Assembly: GCA_964600165.1 (NCBI GenBank)
Contig: CAZRIP010000120.1
Location: 1 to 10,536, forward strand
DNA from: CAZRIP01 sp964600165
GTDB lineage: Bacteria > Elusimicrobiota > Elusimicrobia > UBA1565 > UBA9628
Direction: 5' to 3'
Length of the DNA: 10,536 bases
In this document: positions 1 through 5,436 of the stretch, piece after piece
How positions within the stretch are numbered: the first letter of the stretch is position 1
How the letters are laid out: the number at the start of each line of letters is the position of its first letter
The notes under the pieces: model-generated
Databases searched by the model: none
Told to the model about the DNA's origin: nothing
Seen by the model: the letters and a program-made list of their open reading frames with translations, nothing else
Program-made: the position numbers and the translations under genes

Positions 1-972
1 GTCGGTGACGATGCCCATCTTCATGCCCTTGGGCAGGAGCGACTGGAGCTTGGCCACGCGCTCGCGCACGGCGCGGCCGACGGCCACGGCGTTCTCGCCG
101 CGCTGCTTGACGACGCCCAAGCCCACGGCGCGGTCGCCGTTCATGCGCGAGATGCGGCGCACGTCGTTGAGTCCTTCCTCGATGTCGGCGACGTCGCCGA
201 CGCGGATCGTCTTCCAGATCGGCGAGCCGGCGCGCGAGGGGATCACGAGGCTCTTGAAGTCGAGCGGGCTTCCGGCCTCGCTGAGCACGCGGACGTTGAC
301 CTCTTTCGGGCCGTTGTCCATATAGCCGGACGGCGTCAGCTTGTGCTGGCTCGTGACGGCGTCGATGACGTCGGAGACCGAGATCTCGCGAGCGCGCATC
401 TTGTCGGTGTTGACCCAGATGCGCATGTTCGGATCGACGTAGCCGCCGAGGAATACGTCGCCGACGCCGGGGATCGTCGTCAGCGTGTCCTTGAGGTGAT
501 CTCGGATGAAGAGGATGATGTCGCGCAGCGGCACCGTGCCGGTCAGCGCCGTCCAGAGGATCGGCTGATCTTCGGGATTGGACTTGGTGACGATAGGAGG
601 GTCGATGTCGTTGGGCAGATTCTTCTGCGCCTGGGCGATCTTCGTTTGGATTTCCTGCAGCGCCACGTTGATGTCGCGGTTGAGCTCGAACTCGACCGTG
701 ATCGTGGCCAAGCCCTCTTGGCACTGGGAGCGCACGGTGCGGATGCCCTCGACGCTCATGACGGCGTCCTCGATCACGTCCGAGACCGCCGATTCCATCG
801 TCTCGGGCGAGGCGCCGGCCCACGTGACGTTGACCGTCAAAACGGGAAAGTCGACGTCGGGAAGCTGGCTGATGCCCATGCGCGAGAAGCCGATCGCGCC
901 GAAGACGATCAGGCCGAACATGAGCATCCAGGCGAAGACGGAGTTCTTGATCGAGATGTCGGACAGGGTCAC
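1..972 (-). CDS. RND-family efflux pump inner-membrane subunit (HAE1/AcrB-like), N-terminal part, cut by window edge
   Basis: The reverse strand reads open for 324 codons from a GTG start to the left edge with no stop. The protein starts TLSDISIKNSVFAWMLMFGL, the typical N-terminus of RND pumps: a short cytoplasmic stretch, then the first membrane helix (about residues 11-29). Next comes QLPDVDFP, where these proteins enter the periplasmic porter domain, and the family segments VEGIRTVRSQCQEGLATITVEF and NLPNDIDPPIV. The piece stops near residue 324, just before the second membrane helix, so the proton-relay residues of TM4 are not visible. The family exports drugs, lipids or metabolites by proton antiport through a TolC-type channel; the hydrophobe-type (HAE1) assignment rests on overall resemblance. 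The GTG start overlaps the stop of the TolC-like gene as GTGA and follows a strong Shine-Dalgarno site. No membrane fusion protein gene precedes it. Confidence 0.93.
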   Translation of the reverse strand, partial: MTLSDISIKNSVFAWMLMFGLIVFGAIGFSRMGISQLPDVDFPVLTVNVTWAGASPETMESAVSDVIEDAVMSVEGIRTVRSQCQEGLATITVEFELNRDINVALQEIQTKIAQAQKNLPNDIDPPIVTKSNPEDQPILWTALTGTVPLRDIILFIRDHLKDTLTTIPGVGDVFLGGYVDPNMRIWVNTDKMRAREISVSDVIDAVTSQHKLTPSGYMDNGPKEVNVRVLSEAGSPLDFKSLVIPSRAGSPIWKTIRVGDVADIEEGLNDVRRISRMNGDRAVGLGVVKQRGENAVAVGRAVRERVAKLQSLLPKGMKMGIVTD

Positions 973-2255
973 GGTTTGATCACCTCACGCGTGCTCGGGC
1001 GCTCGGGGCCGCCCGCCGCGACTTCCAATTGGGCCCGGGCGAGGGCCGCGAGCTGCCGCTGGGCGTCCAGCTGCAGCTCGGTGCTTTGCAGGGTATTGAG
1101 GCTGTCGAGGACGTCCAAGTTCGTGACGAGCGAGAGCCGGTAGTCCTGTTCCTGCGCCTTGACGTTCGCCTCGGCGAGGTCCGACGCCTTGGTCAGCGCG
1201 TCGACGGCCGAGATCGACCAGGACAGGCTGCGGTACGCGGAGTTGACCTGCTGCTCGGCCTGCCTTTCGGCGAGCGTGAGCGCTTGTTCCGCCTGATGCT
1301 CCGCGGCCTTCGCTTCCTTGACCTGCGCGTTGATCTGGCCGCCCATGAAAAGAGGCAGCGCGCCCGTGACGATCGCGTCGTAATGGGTGTTCGTCGAGAA
1401 GCCGAAGCGCTTGAGGTAATAGTCCGCCGTCAAGCCGATCGTCGGCCAGCGCTGGCGGTCCTCCATCGTCGTGAACAGCTGGGCGGCCTCCAGGTTCCGG
1501 CGCTGGGCTTCCACGTCGTCGCGCGCCTTGGCCCGCACGACGAAGGGCTCCAGCGGCTCGAGCGCGGGCTCCGGCACGGGCGTCACCGCGAAATCGGCGT
1601 CGACGCCGGTCAAGAAGCGCAGCAGCTCCTGCGCCACCGCCTCGTTGCCCTTGGCGAGCTCCACTTGCGCCTGGGTCTGCGCGAGCTGAGAGCGCGCGGC
1701 GAGGACCTCGCTCTCGCGCGAGCGGCCGATGCGCACCCAGTGCTCGAGCTGGCCGATGCGCGCGGTCGTCTCGTTGACGATCCGGCCGCGGATGGAGATC
1801 TCGTCCTGGTATTGCAGCAGGTTGACGTAGGCCTGCGCCACGTCTTGATAAAGGAGGGACTCGGCGCGCTTTTCGGTCAGCTGCGCGGATTGGGCCTGTC
1901 TCTTGCCCTGCTTGAAGGCGAGGAAGTCGCGCAGGCCGGCGAAGAGCGGCTGGGTCAGCGTGATCTGCGCTTGGGGATAGCTGGTCTTATCGAGCGAGGG
2001 GACTCCCGAGCGGGGGTTCTCCTGAAGAGTCTCCGTGCCGTTGAGCGACACGTGCGGCAGGATCGCGCCTTTGAGCTCGTCGATGCGCGCGAGGGCCTGC
2101 CTGGTCGCCCAAACGTCCGACGCGATCGCCTCGCTGCGCTCGAGCGCGAGGGCGTAAGCCTCGGGCAGCGTGATCGCGCGCGTCGAGACGGCGGCCTGAG
2201 CCGCGGCCGGCGAGGGGGAAAAAGAAAGCGCGGCGGCGAGAAGAAGAGCGCTCAT
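969..2255 (-). CDS. TolC-like outer-membrane efflux protein
   Basis: This 428-residue protein has a hydrophobic signal peptide (MSALLLAAALSF, probable cleavage near Ala-Ala-Ala-Gln-Ala at residues 17-21). It then opens with ITLPEAYALALERSEAI, the typical first helix of the outer membrane efflux protein family (OEP, PF02321). Two long helical halves follow, rich in Ala, Gln and Glu, with recognisable segments such as ITLTQPLFAGLRDF and NEAVAQELLRFLTG in the first half and VTGALPLFMGGQINAQVKEA in the second. The family forms trimeric outer-membrane channels that dock with RND or ABC pumps. The start overlaps the stop of the TetR gene as ATGA, and the stop overlaps the pump start as GTGA, so translation is probably coupled. 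An oddity is that the signal peptide has no Lys or Arg in its n-region; I see no better in-frame start upstream. Confidence 0.92.
   Translation of the reverse strand: MSALLLAAALSFSPSPAAAQAAVSTRAITLPEAYALALERSEAIASDVWATRQALARIDELKGAILPHVSLNGTETLQENPRSGVPSLDKTSYPQAQITLTQPLFAGLRDFLAFKQGKRQAQSAQLTEKRAESLLYQDVAQAYVNLLQYQDEISIRGRIVNETTARIGQLEHWVRIGRSRESEVLAARSQLAQTQAQVELAKGNEAVAQELLRFLTGVDADFAVTPVPEPALEPLEPFVVRAKARDDVEAQRRNLEAAQLFTTMEDRQRWPTIGLTADYYLKRFGFSTNTHYDAIVTGALPLFMGGQINAQVKEAKAAEHQAEQALTLAERQAEQQVNSAYRSLSWSISAVDALTKASDLAEANVKAQEQDYRLSLVTNLDVLDSLNTLQSTELQLDAQRQLAALARAQLEVAAGGPERPSTREVIKP
978..986 (-). promoter_or_regulatory. Extended Shine-Dalgarno site for the RND pump gene
   Basis: On the reverse strand GAGGTGATC lies five bases before the GTG start. 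It matches nine bases of the canonical anti-Shine-Dalgarno complement (AGGAGGTGATC). It sits inside the last codons of the TolC-like gene (Glu-Val-Ile) and supports the GTG at 972-970 as the true start, allowing efficient re-initiation at the overlapping stop. Confidence 0.75.
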
Positions 2256-2812
2256 CGACGGCCCGCCTGCCCGTATAAAAACGTGTCCGTCACGCGAGAG
2301 ACGCGGTAGTCCATGGAATCTTCCTTTCCTGAGACGGCCTTATAAAGGATGGCGCTGCGGCAAAGGCCGAAGAGATTCGAGGCGGCGGGGCCGAGGTCCC
2401 GGTCCGGGAACAGGCCGTCGGCCGCGCAGCGCTCGAGCAGCGCGACCATGCGCGCGTGGTTCTCGGCCAGCCGGCAGCCCGGGAAACGCGCCGACTGCGA
2501 CAGAAAATCCTTGTTGCGCTCGAAATAGGCGATCACGATCTCGACGATGCGCTCGAGCCGGACGCGGCCTTTGAGGGGCTGGGCCGCCGCGGCCTCGAGC
2601 TCCCCGGCGAGCTGATCTACCAGGTCCCCGAACGCGGCGCGAAACAAATCGTGCTTGTTGCGATAATAAAGGAAGAGCGTGCCCTTGGCCACCTTGGCCG
2701 CGCGCGCGACGGCGTCGAGCGCGACCTCGTCCTCATGGAAGCCTCGGCGCACCAGCAGCTTGCGCGCGGCATCCAGGATCGCCTTCTTCTTGTCGTCTTG
2801 GGCTAGCTTCAT
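2252..2812 (-). CDS. TetR-family transcriptional regulator of the efflux operon
   Basis: The protein has 186 residues, usual for TetR repressors. Residues 9-55 carry the DNA-binding domain: KKAILDAARKLLVRRGF, then the helix-turn-helix ending VAKGTLFLYYRNKHDLF, a close match to the family signature (kgtlY.yF.nKe.L). The rest is the variable helical ligand-binding and dimerisation domain, closing with the common VTDTFLYG end. It is the first gene of the minus-strand operon and overlaps the TolC-like gene by four bases. A perfect 20-bp palindrome ends only three bases before its start codon, so it very likely represses itself and the two efflux genes until a pump substrate binds. No Shine-Dalgarno sequence precedes the ATG. 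The ligand cannot be inferred. Confidence 0.93.
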   Translation of the reverse strand: MKLAQDDKKKAILDAARKLLVRRGFHEDEVALDAVARAAKVAKGTLFLYYRNKHDLFRAAFGDLVDQLAGELEAAAAQPLKGRVRLERIVEIVIAYFERNKDFLSQSARFPGCRLAENHARMVALLERCAADGLFPDRDLGPAASNLFGLCRSAILYKAVSGKEDSMDYRVSRVTDTFLYGQAGRR

Positions 2813-2815
2813 CGA

Positions 2816-2835
2816 ATGACTGACCGGTCAGTCAT
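2816..2835. promoter_or_regulatory. Probable TetR operator, perfect 20-bp palindrome
   Basis: ATGACTGACCGGTCAGTCAT is identical to its reverse complement, centred between 2825 and 2826. Its half-site TGACTGACC resembles those of many TetR-family operators. It lies between the -10 hexamer of the minus-strand promoter and the TetR start codon and covers the predicted transcription start, an ideal place for repression. The direct link to this TetR protein is inferred from position. Confidence 0.85.
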
Positions 2836-2836
2836 A

Positions 2837-2865
2837 ATTATATCCGCTTATTGAAAATTTAACAA
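2837..2865 (-). promoter_or_regulatory. Sigma-70-type promoter of the TetR-TolC-RND operon
   Basis: On the reverse strand TTGTTA (2865-2860) is followed after exactly 17 bases by TATAAT (2842-2837), a near-consensus pair in an AT-rich patch. Transcription should start near 2830, within the palindrome, giving a leader of roughly 18 bases before the TetR ATG. Confidence 0.75.
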
Positions 2866-2879
2866 GTCCCTGTTACGCT
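2851..2879 (+). promoter_or_regulatory. Possible promoter of the coiled-coil gene
   Basis: TTGAAA (2851-2856) and TACGCT (2874-2879) are 17 bases apart on the plus strand. The -35 is good and the -10 weak. It is interleaved with the opposing operon promoter, each -35 lying in the other's spacer. The predicted start falls at or just before the ATG at 2888, implying a leaderless mRNA; no Shine-Dalgarno site is present. Confidence 0.4.
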
Positions 2880-2887
2880 ACCGGCAC

Positions 2888-4495
2888 ATGGAGCCCGATA
2901 AGCACACGCCGGAGCAGATCCTCGATCCCTCGACCATCGAGAACCTGGAGACCGCGCGCGCGGCGCTGCGCTGGGCGCTCGAGCGTCTCACGAAGGCCGA
3001 AGGAAGCGTCGAGGACCTCACGCGCCGGCTCGGCGAGGAAGCCGGCGCCCGAGGCAAGGCGCTCGACGACCACGCCGCCCTGCAGCGCACGCTCGCGCTG
3101 CGCTCGACGGAGGCGGACCACCGGGAGCTCTATTACGCCAAGCTCGAGGAATTCCTCTCGCTCAAGCTCGACGGCAAAGTCGACCTCGCCGCGCTGGCCA
3201 AGCGCGAGGTCGAGTCCGCGAGGCTCCAAGAGATCCTCCAGCAAAAGCAGGTCCACCTGGAGAAGGATTTCGCGCTGCGCCGCGCCGGCATGGAGCGCGA
3301 TTATCAGGCGCTCAAAGAAGAGCTTCAGGAGGACGTCCGCGCGCGCGGGCGCGCGCTGGAGCAGCAGTCCGAGGCCAAGCGCGCCGCGCTCGAGCGCGAG
3401 CATCTCGGCCGCATGGCGGACGCCCACGAGAAGGAGGCCCGCGTCAAGCAAGAGCGGGCGTCCCTCGAGGAGCGCAAGGCCCATTTCCAGGAGTATTACG
3501 AGGCGCGGCACGCCGAGCTGCAGTCGCAGCTCGCGAACTTCCGAGGCGAGATCGAGGATCAATCGCGCTTCCGCGTGGAGACCGCCGAGCGGATGCTCGG
3601 AGAGCGCCTCGAGTCCGCCGAGTCCGTTTGGCTGCAGGAAAAGAGCCTGTTGACCCAGGAGCTCGAATCATGGCGCCGCCGCGCGCGCGAGGCCGCGCGC
3701 CGCGTCGCCGAGCTCGAGCGCGCGCTGGCGGAGGCCGAGGCCGCGCAGCAGCAGCAGCGCGCGGGGCACGACCGGCTGACGATCGTCATTGAATCCGAAA
3801 GAGCCGCTTGGAAGTCGGAGCGCGAGTCTCTCTCCATCGAGGCCGCGAGCTGGCGGGAGCGCGCCGTCAATCAGGTCAACGAGATTCTTTCGCTTAAGGA
3901 AGCCGCCGCGACGGCCGACGAGGAAGCCCGCCACGCGAGAGCCCAGACCGAGCAGCAGCGCGCGCTCTACGAGCAGGCCAAGAGCGCTCTCGAGTCCGAA
4001 CGCGCGTCCGCGCAAGAGGCGGGCCGCGCGCTCGCCGTCTGCGAGGAGACCCTCTCCCACGCGCGCGCCCAAAAGGCCGCGCTGGAAGCCGAGCTCGCCG
4101 AGTCCCGGACCAAGACGCGCGAATGCCTGCCGCGCCTGGCCGAGCTCGAAAAGAGCTTGGCGGCGTCCGAGGAGACGGAATCCGCGGTCGCGCGGACGCT
4201 CGGGCGATTAGAGGAAGAGCGGCGCGCCTGGCAGCGCGAGCGCGAGATTATCTCCACGGAGCTGGTCTCCGAGCGCGCGAAGGCCGCCGATCAGGTCGTC
4301 AAGCTGCTCGAGCTCGAAAAACGCCTCGCCGCGGCGGAGGAGACCGAGCGCCGCATCGAAGGCGCGGGCCAGCGCCTGGCGGCGCGCTTCGACGAGCAGC
4401 GCAAGGATTGGGATTGCGAGCGCGAGGAGCTCAAGGCGCAGGTCTCCTTGCTCAAGGCCCAACTCGGCGCGCTGCGCCCGCGGCCCCAGCCTTAG
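2888..4495 (+). CDS. Long coiled-coil protein with 60-residue internal periodicity, function unknown
   Basis: The 535-residue protein is almost wholly predicted coiled coil, very rich in Glu, Ala, Arg, Leu, Gln and Lys, with no signal peptide or membrane segment. It should therefore be cytoplasmic, elongated and self-associating. There is no Walker A or Walker B motif, so it is not an SMC or Rad50 ATPase despite resemblance to their arms. From residue 248 on it shows spaced units starting with Trp (or Leu) and an ERE-type cluster: W248, W308, L368, W448, W508. The motif ELEKxLAAxEETE occurs twice in the C-terminal third. It ends in a short Pro/Arg tail (LRPRPQP). The gene is divergent from the TetR operon and ends two bases before the stop of the opposing membrane-protein gene. 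A scaffold or cytoskeleton-like role is possible but unsupported. Confidence 0.85.
   Translation: MEPDKHTPEQILDPSTIENLETARAALRWALERLTKAEGSVEDLTRRLGEEAGARGKALDDHAALQRTLALRSTEADHRELYYAKLEEFLSLKLDGKVDLAALAKREVESARLQEILQQKQVHLEKDFALRRAGMERDYQALKEELQEDVRARGRALEQQSEAKRAALEREHLGRMADAHEKEARVKQERASLEERKAHFQEYYEARHAELQSQLANFRGEIEDQSRFRVETAERMLGERLESAESVWLQEKSLLTQELESWRRRAREAARRVAELERALAEAEAAQQQQRAGHDRLTIVIESERAAWKSERESLSIEAASWRERAVNQVNEILSLKEAAATADEEARHARAQTEQQRALYEQAKSALESERASAQEAGRALAVCEETLSHARAQKAALEAELAESRTKTRECLPRLAELEKSLAASEETESAVARTLGRLEEERRAWQREREIISTELVSERAKAADQVVKLLELEKRLAAAEETERRIEGAGQRLAARFDEQRKDWDCEREELKAQVSLLKAQLGALRPRPQP
3629..4495 (+). repeat. 60-residue (180-base) diverged repeat units in the coiled-coil gene
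   Basis: Unit starts are at codons 248, 308, 368, 448 and 508. Spacings are 60, 60, 80 and 60 residues; the 80-residue unit looks like a 60-residue unit with an insertion. Unit heads are WLQEKSLL, WKSERESL, LESERASA, WQREREII and WDCEREEL. The repeat is clear at protein level and strongly diverged at DNA level. Confidence 0.6.
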
Positions 4496-4497
4496 CT

Positions 4498-5016
4498 TCA
4501 GCGGTCGGCCGGACGCCGCTCGAGCGTCTTGTAAACGAACGCCGACGCCGCCCCGAAGGCCGCGTTCGCCAGCAGCGTGACCCACTCGCGCTCCGCCTTG
4601 AACCACGGAAAGATCTCGGTCAGGGCGTAGAAGTTCACGATGAAGAGGACGAGGCCCGCGGCGAGCCCGAAGCCCACCGCCTCGCGCGGCCGGGCCCGCG
4701 ACCAAAGCGGAGCCAGCGCCCGCGTATAGAGCATCGACAGCGTGAAGTTCACCGTCAGCGCCACGATGAGCAGCAGCGGATCGAACGTGAACGGCGGCGG
4801 CAGCACGGCGCTTCCGAGCACGATCGCGGCGATGAAGCGCACGGGCGCCCACGGGCTCGCGCCGATGAGGACCGGCGCCGCGACGAGCTGCACGAACAGA
4901 TAGACGCAACCGCCGTAGAGCCCGGCCCAACCCGCCGCGGCCCAATCCTCGGGAGGGGGAGAGGGCGGCCTCAAATGTCTCGTTTCAGGACGCGTCTCGA
5001 TCTTTATCCCTGTCAT
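4498..5016 (-). CDS. Four-helix integral membrane protein, uncharacterised
   Basis: The protein has 172 residues: a Pro-rich cytoplasmic-type N-terminus (about 1-25), then hydrophobic segments near residues 31-51, 80-99, 112-131 and 146-162, plus a weaker one at 57-70. Conserved-looking blocks are ASPWAPVRFIAAIVLGSAVL, LPPPFTFDP and FYALTEIFPWF. From memory, small membrane proteins with SPW-P-R-IAAI-LG and LPPP-TFD blocks are widespread and often mislabelled as sodium:proline symporter; this is far too short to be one. No catalytic or transport motif is recognisable. The gene stands alone, convergent with the coiled-coil gene and divergent from the small secreted-protein gene. TACAAT lies just seven bases before its ATG and there is no Shine-Dalgarno site, suggesting a leaderless mRNA. 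Confidence 0.82.
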   Translation of the reverse strand: MTGIKIETRPETRHLRPPSPPPEDWAAAGWAGLYGGCVYLFVQLVAAPVLIGASPWAPVRFIAAIVLGSAVLPPPFTFDPLLLIVALTVNFTLSMLYTRALAPLWSRARPREAVGFGLAAGLVLFIVNFYALTEIFPWFKAEREWVTLLANAAFGAASAFVYKTLERRPADR

Positions 5017-5022
5017 GAGTTT

Positions 5023-5028
5023 ATTGTA
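5023..5028 (-). promoter_or_regulatory. -10-like hexamer of the membrane-protein gene
   Basis: The reverse strand reads TACAAT at 5028-5023, ending seven bases before the A of the start codon at 5016, so transcription would begin on the ATG itself. I found no convincing -35 at 16-18 bases. Confidence 0.4.
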
Positions 5029-5087
5029 GCTCCGGGCAGGTCACAATCCGATGACGCCCCCGCAACGCCGGCGTCTCAGCGATGCGC

Positions 5088-5113
5088 TATACTGGAATCG
5101 CCCCCCTGGGGAG
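5088..5113 (+). promoter_or_regulatory. -10 hexamer and Shine-Dalgarno site of the small secreted-protein gene
   Basis: TATACT at 5088-5093 is a good -10; no clear -35 is visible. GGGGAG at 5108-5113 lies five bases before the ATG at 5119 and acts as the ribosome-binding site, fixing that start. Confidence 0.5.
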
Positions 5114-5118
5114 TCGGC

Positions 5119-5436
5119 ATGAATACCTTGCTCATGGCGGCCGCGTTGGCGCTCGGCGTCCGCGCTCAGCCGGACATAAGCCCACAACCCGCCGCCGGCG
5201 CCGAGCAGAGCGTCGAGGAGCAATCGGGGCAATCGAAGACCGCGCCGTGGGCCAACACCGGCGGCGACGCGGCGTCGGACCGCGGGGCGCCCAAAGAGCC
5301 GCGGGAGATCGAGGCCGCGGGGACGGTCGGCATCATCGTGATCGGGGCGGGGCTTTTCGTTCTCGCCGAACGCCGACGGATCCGACGCTTCGACAACCCC
5401 GGCGGGACCGAGCGTCCGCGCGACAAATCCCGCTAG
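5119..5436 (+). CDS. Small secreted or membrane-anchored protein, hypothetical
   Basis: The protein has 105 residues. MNTLLMAAALALGVRA forms a short signal peptide with a likely cleavage site after residue 16. Residues 17-66 are hydrophilic and low in complexity (Gln, Glu, Ala, Gly, Pro), probably disordered in the periplasm. Residues 68-83 (GTVGIIVIGAGLFVLA) form one membrane helix, followed directly by the basic cluster ERRRIRR and a polar tail. The order signal peptide, spacer, helix, Arg cluster is that of a type I membrane protein and resembles C-terminal sorting tails, though no known sorting motif is obvious. The start is supported by TATACT and GGGGAG upstream. The open frame extends far upstream of 5119, but that part is the antisense of other genes. 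The stop codon overlaps that of the P450 gene in a shared CTAG. No function can be assigned. Confidence 0.68.
   Translation: MNTLLMAAALALGVRAQPDISPQPAAGAEQSVEEQSGQSKTAPWANTGGDAASDRGAPKEPREIEAAGTVGIIVIGAGLFVLAERRRIRRFDNPGGTERPRDKSR

Noticed and set aside
343..1143. 266-codon plus-strand open frame
   Set aside because: Antisense shadow of the RND pump N-terminus and the end of the TolC-like gene; the sense strand gives an unmistakable RND protein.
1029..2309. 426-codon plus-strand open frame
   Set aside because: Antisense shadow of the TolC-like gene; composition is dominated by Arg, Leu, Gly and Glu without domain features.
2809..2835. Eight-codon mini-frame (MTDRSVIR) in the operator, overlapping the TetR start as ATGA
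   Set aside because: The predicted transcription start (about 2830) lies inside its start region, and the ATG is a product of the palindrome; translation is unlikely.
3339..3359. Alternating CG tract as a Z-DNA or hairpin element
   Set aside because: It lies within coding sequence using common Arg and Ala codons and is expected from the base composition.
2888..4495. SMC/Rad50-type ATPase
   Set aside because: There is no P-loop, Walker B or hinge domain; only the coiled-coil composition is shared.
4123..5118. Long plus-strand frame leading into the small secreted protein
   Set aside because: It is an off-frame reading of the coiled-coil gene and the antisense of the membrane-protein gene; the signal peptide and GGGGAG mark the true start at 5119.
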